Assembly (NCBI RefSeq): GCF_001042655.1
Contig: NZ_AP012332.1
Span: forward strand, 1,302,001 to 1,366,000
Length of the DNA stretch: 64,000 bases
Source: Gardnerella vaginalis ATCC 14018 = JCM 11026
GTDB taxonomy: Bacteria > Actinomycetota > Actinomycetes > Actinomycetales > Bifidobacteriaceae
Direction: 5' to 3'
Part shown: piece by piece, positions 9,384-18,500 of the stretch
Position numbering within the stretch: position 1 is the stretch's first letter
How the letters are laid out: each line of letters opens with the position of its first letter
Position numbers and translations under genes: made by a program
Notes under the pieces: model-generated
What the model was told of the DNA's origin: nothing
Database searches by the model: none
What the model saw: the letters and a program-made list of their open reading frames with translations, nothing else

Positions 9384-12300
9384 TTTTACCTTCAATCATT
9401 TCGTAAACCGTGTCCACTTTTCCAGCGCAACCAGGACATACATCTAAACATCTGCAATGATTTTTATGGTCTGCTTTTGGCTCAACAACAAAACTGGTTG
9501 ACTTAACAGCAGAAGCAGCAAAGAATACTCGAGATATCATCATAAGAGACCATTTTGTTCTCATAGGCAGGTTTACAAAATCCGACCACGCATTCTGGCT
9601 CACACCGTCCGCAGGATTTTGCGCATCAATATCTGGAAGCTCGTAAAGACGATTATCATCCGCATACCTGTATCGACTTATCAGTCCTTTAGTGCTCAAC
9701 GCGCCATCAGCATCAAACAAAGACGGCTGACAAATGTTTTCTGCAACACCATTATCTTGCGCAGGAGAATCTTTGTATACAACGTGAAACAGCGCACTTC
9801 GCGCGATTTTTGTATGCTTAAACTTAAGCAATTGTTTAACGTCTTCAACGTTTTCGTTACAAAACACAATCCCAAGCTGATAGCAGATAAGTTGTAAATC
9901 GTTAAACACCTGCTGCGTTTTAGGAACTTTTCCTGTTTTATAGTCGATTAAGCGAATTTGTTCCGTATTGTCATTTAACTTTCTAATTTCCATGCGGTCA
10001 ATTCGACCTTGAATCCTCACTCGCAAATCGCTAGACGCGCCATTTTGCCATCCACCTACTAAGAATCCCATTATTGAATAAAGATCTTCCAAGCTTGTTT
10101 GCGTTTTAGACGCACGATTATAGGCGTTTAAAATATCGTCGAATCCAAAAGTGGCATTTATATTGCACTCGCAATAAGCATGTTCAAGATTCCCCAAATC
10201 GACGTCTGCAATTGTAGGTTTTGCAGACTTCGACCTTTCTAACGCTGGTAAAATATCAGTAACCACACCGTCTTCATCTTTTTTTGCCATAATCGGGTAG
10301 TTTGATCCAGTTAAAGAACCTACAAAATATTGAGCAATCGTATAAAGCGCTCGTCGAACATTTAAATCATTTTTTATAAAACGATATCGGTCTTTTACGT
10401 CTGAAATATTGGAATCGCTTGGGCAAATCGAATAATAATGCTCAATCATAGTGTTTGCAACATCTTCAATAGCCTTTTTTTGTAAAGCGCTTATAGATTC
10501 AAACGAAAAATCAAAGTCAGGAAATTCGCTAACTTTGTTATTTTTAATCGCAGCAAACGCTTGCAATTGTGGATATTTTTCGCGTAAATACTCGTTGTCT
10601 AAATGCTCATCTTGACTTGCCCATCTAGCAGTTTCGTGAATAAGCGTGCCGAATTGTGCTGCCGTTCCTCCACGTGTAGGACCTGCAAATTTTCGTTCTA
10701 AAAGACAACAGACTGGACATGACCAAAGACTATCCACCATTGATGGAGATAGTGTGACTAAGTTTGATTTTGATTCGTTTTCAATAGATTTCTCTTCGGT
10801 CTTAGAACCGTAATTTTTACGAATAAAATCCCAATTTTCTGGATTTGCCGAATCCACTCCATTATTTTTCAAAAGATTCAACGCTGTTAAAGCATCTTTA
10901 ACAGTAGGATTTTCGTCTAAGTTGTGACTATTTTCTGATTCATATATTGCACGCGCTATTTGTGTTCGCGCCGAAGCAACAAGCCCTCTAGGATCCGCAT
11001 CCATTACAGCAAAATCTTCACAGAAATCAGTGTATTCACTACTTCCATCCGCATTACGCCAATATATTTCTGGCAAATAGTAGTAGAGAAAATCAGAAGG
11101 AACACAATCATCACTATTAACCGCGCTTATAAATAGATGACGGTTGGCGCGCGTAATCGCCATTAAAAAGCTTCGCTGCTCTCCAGTAAAAATCGCTTGT
11201 CTATCGTTTACGCAAATTCCAGTAGGATTAGCGTATTCATCTAATAATGATGATTTTTTAGAATTATTAGATTTAAGGTTTACTGAGCCGAAAATCCTAT
11301 TATTTAACACCATGTTTACTAGAGTTTCTGACCCAAACATTGTGCTTCTAGCCGCAGTATTTGGCCAAACTCGCTGCTGTACGGCTGGAATCCACACATA
11401 ATCCCAGCGAGAACCAACCGAGCCAGACGGAGTTGTGAGCGTTACAGAATCAGGAGCAGGAGCAACACTGGCAAGAGAATCAGCTTCAATTTCCATTTGA
11501 CGAACTTGATCAATAAACTGTGTGATTGTTGGTGCCGCTGCATAATAGTCGCCAGCAACCGACGACTCGTAATAATCCGCACGCGAATCTATGTAATTAA
11601 ACGAATTAGCATACTCAAATAATCGCATAGCAGCATCTAGTCTATCGTTTGCAAGACGACCTTCATCGTTGTTTTTAAGCGCTTGAATCTGCCACTTTTT
11701 AGCGCAATTACAAAGATTCCACGCCTGCCCAAGTATGTAACTAGCCTCGTTTGTTTCACTATTTTGAATTTTTGCTAAATCTTGTTTTAAAATCTTAGAC
11801 AGTTTAGACGTGATTTTAAAAACGCGCATTAAAGTACGAAGATGAACACTGTTTGGGCGCATTTTTTGCAAAACAGAAAAAATTTCTGTAGTTTGATCAG
11901 ATTGAGTTTGGTTAGCTGGTGACTTATCAGCTGGTGACTTATCCAATAAATCAGAATCGCAGGAATCAACACTAAAATCATCACAATCCATTGATTTATC
12001 AATAGCACAACTATCAATAAGCGCTTTAATTATCAGAAGATAGCAGGAATCAACACTAAATCGCGTGGAATTAGGGTTTGGATTTGAATCAAAAATACGA
12101 TTGTCGAAGTTAAAATTAGCATCCAAACCATCATTCTTAGAATCAGTCTTGTTTAAAAGCTGATTTTGCAGTAAATCCCACTGTCTTATAAGAACGCTAA
12201 GAGGGGAATTTTCCTTAGATGTAACCATGTCACTAAGAGAGACAATGGAACGCATAAGCGCTTCTACAGCACTTAAATCAGCACAATTATAATTATCTGA

Positions 12301-14352
12301 ATCTATCAGGGGACTATCCATTATGGTTTTTATGCGACTTTTCACAAAACGCGCAATCGAAGAAATAGTGCGAGTTCCTAAAGATACGTCTTTAGCTAAA
12401 TTATCCACGCTATTTTGGCTAAATTGCGCCAATTCAATAAGCGCAAACAATGCTTTTATAAACGGCTCTTCCCTGAGAGCGCGAGTAACGGACGAGTATC
12501 GCACAGGAACACCATCTTTGCGAAGTCGCTCGCCAAAAGCACGAACAGTAGCATTATCGTGAGCAATCACAGCCATATTTTTCCACGGGATTTTGTGATC
12601 TAAGTGAGCGCGTTTTATTTGCCAAATAACACAATCCATTTCTTCGCGCGCAGTACGATACAAGTCGCCAGAAACCGAAGAATTTTCTGTTTCTTGCGAA
12701 TTTGATTCGATTTTTTCTATAGGAAAAGCGCCTTGAATATTTGCCATTTTCCAAGCCCTGCGGGCGATAGGCGTTGGCGTTGGCATAAGCGAAGGGATTG
12801 AAAGCGAAACCCTAGATGAAAAAAGACTCAGTGGAATTGAGCGACTATTTTGTTTTAGCAAATCTGAAGTATTTGAAGAATCTACATAGTCATTGGAATC
12901 ATTGGGATCATTGGGATCATTGTAAGACTCAGCTACACCGTCAATCCTATAGTCACAAATTTTAAGTACCGCTGCTTGCATAACACCATGCTGAGCAGCT
13001 TCAACCACATAATCTGGGTATGATCCACGGAAGGATTGCACAGATTCGTCTGGGTTTGCCGTTAAAACAATACGAACGCCCAAACTAGATAGAGACTCAA
13101 GAAATGCAAGTCCAGCAAGTGTTACATCATGAAAATCATCTACCACCAAAAGACGTGGAAGTGAACATTTAAGCGCAAATAATTCTTTAGAAAAATCCTT
13201 TGAAGAGTCAGCTGAATAGTCGCAAGCAACCGACGATTCTTCTGTATTATCATCATATAAACTCTTAAAAATCTCATTCAAAATTTGAACACCGTTAGCC
13301 AAAAGTTTAGAAGAATCTAATCTAAAAGCATTTGGATATTTTTTCCGCACACAATCCGCATACTGACTACGAAGTGCAAAAGCCAAATTCCATTGCACAC
13401 GCAAACGATTAGCAATGCTAGAAGATTGCAAATCCGCCTGCAAAGTTGCAAGCAAATCGGAACTAGAGCCGGATTGCAAATGCGACTGAAAATTAAGGCT
13501 ATTTAATATTTGCAACTCTGCAGATTCGCTTACAATTCCCATTTCGTCTAACCGAGCGAGCATATCGCGAAGTTGATGAATGAAAGCACTATTTATTGGC
13601 AAATCCTGAGTATTTTGAGCATTATAAGCATTATGTGCATTCCGATAATCTGTAGAGTCGAACGAATCCATAAGATTATCACTGTTTTGCAACTGCGATA
13701 TTACGTAAATCCAAGAATCATGTGATTTATAATCACCATCTTGCAAAGATTTAGAATACTCTCCAGAAAAATAATCGTTAAAAAGCGAGCAGATTTTGCA
13801 ATCACCGCTATCGCCTTGCAAAACATGATTAACATGCATTCGCACTATTTCGCGAAGAATCGCATCTTGTTCAGCGCCGTTAAGCAATTTAGGAGAGGGC
13901 ATTCCAAAAAGCTTATTTCGTGCGGAAATCAGGCTGAATGCAAAAGCGGAAAGAGTGCCAACTGGACGAGACTGGTATGAAACACCAAGATTGCTTATTA
14001 CGTAGTTAGACATGCGTGCGGCAGTTGCACGATTCTGAGCTGCGGCGATAGCAAAATCAGTGCGAATCGCATATTTGAGTAAAAGCTGTACGGCTTCATC
14101 GTATTTAGAGTCCTGCGTATTCTTCCAATTAGCTCGCAAACCGCATAGAAGAGCGTTTAGAGCGAAACTTGACTTTCCAGAATTTGGAGCGCCAAACACC
14201 AACAAAACATTGGTGTGACGTTCGCTGGTGTTTTTAAGACTGCCATCAAGCAACGATTGAACAGCATCTAGCGCAGAATCTTCCGTACACATAAACACAA
14301 TTCTATCAACTGGCTTGCGTTTGTATGTAACCTCGTAGTGCGATTGTACCAA
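9376..14352 (-). CDS. AddB/AdnA-like protein: degenerate UvrD-type motor plus PD-(D/E)XK nuclease with C-terminal Cys cluster
   Basis: The protein is ~1,658 residues. The motor half is recognisable but altered: the P-loop is GAPNSGKSS (residues 54-62), motif II reads VVDDFHDV instead of DEYQD, and motif VI is MAITRANRH. The nuclease half has GTLIHETARW and IRLIDYKTGKVP. A WSCPVCC segment before the nuclease and HCRCLDVCPGC near the C-terminus could ligate an iron-sulfur cluster, as in AddB-type nucleases. By position and motor decay it matches the AdnA role, with the next gene as the active motor. The start is uncertain. TTG 14352 is the only start after an in-frame stop and has no clear ribosome site; ATG 14292 is the next candidate. 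If TTG is right, codons 2-6 lie in a 14-mer that belongs to the upstream inverted-repeat array. A 9-bp in-frame tandem repeat (12892-12918) encodes NDPNDPNDS. Confidence 0.85.
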   Translation of the reverse strand: MVQSHYEVTYKRKPVDRIVFMCTEDSALDAVQSLLDGSLKNTSERHTNVLLVFGAPNSGKSSFALNALLCGLRANWKNTQDSKYDEAVQLLLKYAIRTDFAIAAAQNRATAARMSNYVISNLGVSYQSRPVGTLSAFAFSLISARNKLFGMPSPKLLNGAEQDAILREIVRMHVNHVLQGDSGDCKICSLFNDYFSGEYSKSLQDGDYKSHDSWIYVISQLQNSDNLMDSFDSTDYRNAHNAYNAQNTQDLPINSAFIHQLRDMLARLDEMGIVSESAELQILNSLNFQSHLQSGSSSDLLATLQADLQSSSIANRLRVQWNLAFALRSQYADCVRKKYPNAFRLDSSKLLANGVQILNEIFKSLYDDNTEESSVACDYSADSSKDFSKELFALKCSLPRLLVVDDFHDVTLAGLAFLESLSSLGVRIVLTANPDESVQSFRGSYPDYVVEAAQHGVMQAAVLKICDYRIDGVAESYNDPNDPNDSNDYVDSSNTSDLLKQNSRSIPLSLFSSRVSLSIPSLMPTPTPIARRAWKMANIQGAFPIEKIESNSQETENSSVSGDLYRTAREEMDCVIWQIKRAHLDHKIPWKNMAVIAHDNATVRAFGERLRKDGVPVRYSSVTRALREEPFIKALFALIELAQFSQNSVDNLAKDVSLGTRTISSIARFVKSRIKTIMDSPLIDSDNYNCADLSAVEALMRSIVSLSDMVTSKENSPLSVLIRQWDLLQNQLLNKTDSKNDGLDANFNFDNRIFDSNPNPNSTRFSVDSCYLLIIKALIDSCAIDKSMDCDDFSVDSCDSDLLDKSPADKSPANQTQSDQTTEIFSVLQKMRPNSVHLRTLMRVFKITSKLSKILKQDLAKIQNSETNEASYILGQAWNLCNCAKKWQIQALKNNDEGRLANDRLDAAMRLFEYANSFNYIDSRADYYESSVAGDYYAAAPTITQFIDQVRQMEIEADSLASVAPAPDSVTLTTPSGSVGSRWDYVWIPAVQQRVWPNTAARSTMFGSETLVNMVLNNRIFGSVNLKSNNSKKSSLLDEYANPTGICVNDRQAIFTGEQRSFLMAITRANRHLFISAVNSDDCVPSDFLYYYLPEIYWRNADGSSEYTDFCEDFAVMDADPRGLVASARTQIARAIYESENSHNLDENPTVKDALTALNLLKNNGVDSANPENWDFIRKNYGSKTEEKSIENESKSNLVTLSPSMVDSLWSCPVCCLLERKFAGPTRGGTAAQFGTLIHETARWASQDEHLDNEYLREKYPQLQAFAAIKNNKVSEFPDFDFSFESISALQKKAIEDVANTMIEHYYSICPSDSNISDVKDRYRFIKNDLNVRRALYTIAQYFVGSLTGSNYPIMAKKDEDGVVTDILPALERSKSAKPTIADVDLGNLEHAYCECNINATFGFDDILNAYNRASKTQTSLEDLYSIMGFLVGGWQNGASSDLRVRIQGRIDRMEIRKLNDNTEQIRLIDYKTGKVPKTQQVFNDLQLICYQLGIVFCNENVEDVKQLLKFKHTKIARSALFHVVYKDSPAQDNGVAENICQPSLFDADGALSTKGLISRYRYADDNRLYELPDIDAQNPADGVSQNAWSDFVNLPMRTKWSLMMISRVFFAASAVKSTSFVVEPKADHKNHCRCLDVCPGCAGKVDTVYEMIEGKNE

Positions 14353-14441
14353 AAAATGCCCAAATTAGATACAATCGCACTACAGCTTTATGTAGTGTGA
14401 TTGTATAGAGACACGCCGTAAATCAGGTACAAACGCACTAC
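14335..14441. repeat. Four alternating 14-mers upstream of the helicase-nuclease operon
   Basis: GTAGTGCGATTGTA (14335-14348), TACAATCGCACTAC (14370-14383), GTAGTGTGATTGTA (14392-14405) and TACAAACGCACTAC (14428-14441) alternate in orientation, forming two inverted pairs offset by about 57 bp. They lie where the promoter and 5' end of the AdnA-like gene should be. They could be a regulator-binding array, or the middle pair (15-bp stem) a hairpin. Confidence 0.8.
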
Positions 14442-14453
14442 ATGGCAGGTCAT

Positions 14454-14709
14454 GTCGTTCGCACGGATTAGCCGTGCGAACGACTTCGCCGCCGTAGAAG
14501 CACACCGTGCTTCTACGCTAAGCGGCTCAGCGAGTCGAGGTGATTTCTCGCGCATTATGCAGCTCGAAATCGTCGACTCGCACGCGGTCTAAGCGCGCGA
14601 ACGTCTTCGCTTGCGTTGAAAGCACACCGTGCTTTCAACCCTAAGCAAGCTCAGCGCTCCGAATTACCTTTTCGCGCTACGCTCTAAGCGAAAAGGTAGG
14701 TCGGAGCGC
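14454..14709. repeat. Cluster of four nested intergenic hairpins
   Basis: H1 14454-14484 is a 13-bp stem with a 5-nt loop. H2 14481-14537 has stem CGTAGAAGCAC/GTGCTTCTACG with loop ACC, wrapped by GCCGC/GCGGC and CGACT/AGTCG. H3 14609-14650 has stem GTTGAAAGCAC/GTGCTTTCAAC with loop ACC, wrapped by GCTTGC/GCAAGC. H4 14654-14709 has GCGCTCCGA/TCGGAGCGC around TACCTTTTCGC/GCGAAAAGGTA. H2 and H3 share the loop, a CTAA bulge and a trailing TCAGCG, but their paired arms differ in a compensatory way. There is no gene in this stretch. Confidence 0.85.
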
Positions 14710-14710
14710 A

Positions 14711-15472
14711 CTATTGTTGACTAAGAAGTCGCGTAGCGCGAGCGTTTTTAATCGCAAGAAATGCTATTCCAATGCCAATAAAAATCAGCGTAAAAATGGC
14801 AAGCAAATAAACAACACCCACTCCAAGCGTTGTGGAATTAAACGTGTTTGGCGCAAAACCAAACCATCCTGCAGGAGCCTTGTAATTCAAAAAATTGTAC
14901 GGCGCTGCCATAGCATGCTCTCCCCATCGCACGCCAGCAAACTCGCTTAAACACACAGCGTACGCAACGTAAGTGAGCGGCGGAATCGTAGCAAAATAAA
15001 CGTGCGCGCGGCTGGACTTGTACTTGTAATCAAAAAGAACAAAGTCAAAAATCGCAAGCAGCGGCGTTATAAAATGCACGCATAAGCTTGAGCACCCATT
15101 GTTCATGTACGCGCCAACAAATCCGAGCTTGTTTGTAGGAGCCAAAAAGCACAGGTACAGCGTAAAAGTGACGGCGATTGAAATCGTCATCATAAATTTA
15201 AAAATGTACCATGCGTTTGGCTTTGCATCCACCCAGGCTCCAGCGCGCTCACTCTGTTCATCGCTTTTAGATTTAAGCGCACTTCGCGTGTCTAAAATCA
15301 GCGAGCCAAGCAGCGCAACACAAATCATCAAGTTAGAAAGATTCGTAAAATACGTTAGTGCCATTGAATCCCAAGACATTGCCATTCCGTAAATGGACGA
15401 AACTATTGCAATAATTCGAATCATGGTTCTTGTAACGTAATCTTTGCGCGCCAAGACTAGTGTTTCGCTCAT
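14711..15472 (-). CDS. Pr6Pr-like integral membrane protein
   Basis: The 253-residue protein has about six membrane segments. The pattern YFTNLSNL after the second segment, the VHFITPLLAIFDFVLFD segment and the late W-rich PAGWFGFAPNTFN loop resemble the Pr6Pr/FAR-17a-like family of bacterial membrane proteins, whose function is unknown. The assignment is by recall of the family pattern only. The start at 15472 follows a short AT-rich gap after the tip pilin gene. The stop at 14711 is one base from the outer arm of hairpin H4, which may protect or end this transcript although no T run follows. Confidence 0.6.
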   Translation of the reverse strand: MSETLVLARKDYVTRTMIRIIAIVSSIYGMAMSWDSMALTYFTNLSNLMICVALLGSLILDTRSALKSKSDEQSERAGAWVDAKPNAWYIFKFMMTISIAVTFTLYLCFLAPTNKLGFVGAYMNNGCSSLCVHFITPLLAIFDFVLFDYKYKSSRAHVYFATIPPLTYVAYAVCLSEFAGVRWGEHAMAAPYNFLNYKAPAGWFGFAPNTFNSTTLGVGVVYLLAIFTLIFIGIGIAFLAIKNARATRLLSQQ

Positions 15473-15584
15473 TCTTATCTCGCTTTCAAATAATTTTTAA
15501 CTCTCATCTATGTTCTTCAATGTTTTACATAAATAAGATTTACTATACTTGACTCCGATCTAGGAATAGCAAAACGTGCAAAAT

Positions 15585-18500
15585 TTAATGGCGATTTTTG
15601 TAGATAAGGCCAAACAATCTCCTGCAGCGCAACGGTTCTGCCGAAACATTGCAATGCTTGCTGTACGTTAACTCGCCACTAAATCCGTTTCCGCTAAGCA
15701 CAGACGCCAACCATCCGCGCCTACCGAATGCGCCCGACGCGATGAAGAGTGCCATTAATATGCCGAACAGGAAGGTATACGTAATAGCAGCGTTTCCACC
15801 AGTAAACGGCAGCGGAATCGGCGACACGTTGATGCCAGTAATCTTTATGTAGCCTATGATAGGAGCTGTTTCTTTACTCTCATCATAGCCAACGCTCTTA
15901 TTATCTGACTTATCTTTTGTCTGCGCGTATACGGCGTAAACAGCCGTATTGCCATGAGTGACAAGCATCTGCTGCAATTTGTCAGAATCTACACTTGCGT
16001 TTCCGCTATTATCGCGCTTCAAAATAGGCGTGCAATCTTTATCTTGAGGCTTGTTATTGTTCATCCAACGCACGCATACTTGAAGATTCTTCTCAACTAC
16101 GTCTCGAGAATCAAAATCATCGCTAGCATCTACTAACAATTCTTTGCCGCCCACTTTACCGTTAGTGTCTGGATTACCTGTGAAAGTGAACTTAATGTCA
16201 TTAGCACTAACCTCGTAAGGTTTAGCCATAGTCGAAGATTTAAGCGAACCTATAGATTCAGCTTTAGGCTTTATTACATCAACCGGCACTACGTATACTG
16301 GAAGAAGTGTAGGTGCAGAGGCAACATTCTTAAAATGAGTTTGTGCATTATAGCCATACGTGTTCTTTAAGCTATTCATTGCCCAACCGTTAGAAAGCGA
16401 CAAAGCATAAACTGGAGCAATAGCCTTTTTAGATGTTCCTTTTATGTCATCTGCAGTTTCTATGTTCTTATGTCCGCCTAAAACTTTTTCAAGATTAAAT
16501 GATTCAGAATTGACACTCGTACAATTTGGATTTGCAGTATCACCGCCCTCACACCATTTGTTCACAGTAATATCTTGAGGACTCATATTCAAATAATTAT
16601 TACCCAATGTACTGTAATTCATGCCATTAGTGTTAGAAACATTTAATCCGCCACCATAGTTTCCATTACCTAATACTAAATCAGGTATATTGATATACTC
16701 ATCGTTCAGCGTGAAGAAACCAGAGCCATTGCCGAATTTATCTACTCTAGTTTTGCCATCAGGGAGCTGTACCGTAACTTCCTTACTACCTTCGCCATTT
16801 TTCTTATCTGTACCACTTACAACGCGCAAAGATGGTTGAATCTTCTTAAACTCATCTTCACTCATACCAGATGGAACATTCGGCTTAAGAGTGAGAGCAT
16901 TCTGTAATTGGTTTAAATCGATGCGCTTGTCTTTCGTACTCGCGTTATAACGGTACACAAGCGATTGATGACCAGGCGCGCCAACCAGTTCAAAGCCAGG
17001 GTCGCTAGAACGCTCACCAATATATGGCTTCTTCTTATCCCAAGTAATCGTGTAGTCAGCGGCAGAATTACTATCACTTCGCAGCTTAGCAAATCTTGTT
17101 ACAATATTGCGCCTAGGCTCTGGCGTTACAGTTCTCCTACGCCATCCGCGCGTAAGTATAAACGAGTCCTGCTCGCTACCTACATTAGAGTAATTATTGC
17201 GTCCATCATCCTGTTTTTGAGGAGCAATATAGTTCCCACGTTTCCACGTAACTTTCGACTCATTTGCGGCAAGAGTATCGTCATCATCATCTAAGCTAGC
17301 GTTACTATTGTCTACACTAACACCACTTCTTGTATTAGTAGCATTATCGAGCGAATCGTTATCACCCGAGTCTAGCCATTTGCCTCCTGCATTTCCGTTG
17401 CGCAATACATGATTCACAGCACGCTTTTCGGAATCATTCAGAAGCAGTGGATGCACTTGTACTACTTTCTTATTGACTACGACTGGGAAGAATACACAGT
17501 CAGACGGTTCACTCCACACCTTTGGAGCCTTACTTTCAAGACGGCATACAGAACTTCTCTTAGAAGACAAAGAGTCAACTGATTGAACACCTCGCATGTC
17601 TTCTTCTTTTGCACTATTTGCTCCGTTTTGAGCCTGACTTACATTTTCACTACCTGAAAGCTTCTTCAAATCATTATTAACAGAAGTAGTTTCATTAGCA
17701 TCATTTGCTAACTCATCCAAATTTTCGGATTTAACGCCAGGCATATCTGACCAAGGTCCGTAAGATCCAGTGCGATTCCTTGCACGCACTACGCTTCCAG
17801 GGGCTAGGAAACCTGATGGGAACAATATTGCAGTTTTATCGCCACCAAATGCTGTCTGATTTAGATCATTTGTACTTAGCCCTTCTGGGAACATGTAGCC
17901 ATCACACAAACTCCACCTATCACCTGTTTTAGCTCTACATAATGCCAATGATTCACTAATATCACTATCATCATTTATACCTGTAGTAGCATCTGCACTT
18001 CTACTGTATATTGCATTAGCACCAGCATTCCTTAGCGATACTGTATTACCAGTTTTTGCTGCAGCTTTCTTTGCGCGAGCAAAATACACTACGAGTCGAG
18101 TTGCATTATTTCCAGAAATCACAGACACCTTATTGCTGTAATTAGGAGCAGAGGCTCCTTCCCAATCATGAAGCCACACGCCAGAACCAGACAAATCATT
18201 ATAGTGATTACCATCGTATGCTCGCACAACTGGAGCTTTAGCTACAGTCCAATTGAACTTGAATTTGCCTACTACTGCTTCGTCACTCTTGTTTCCAGAG
18301 TCGTCAGTTACTTGCGCAATCATCTTGAAGGTTGGAGAATTTTTAGAATCATTTCCACGCCATTTTTCTATAAATCCGCGCAACAGTTCCTTATTTGTAT
18401 TGCCTCCTGTTACAAACCTTACGCGAGGAGCTTTTTTAGTTTTCGGATCTGTTGCACCTTCTGCTTCAATGTCTATGCTCAGAGTATCCTTCAAAGCTTT

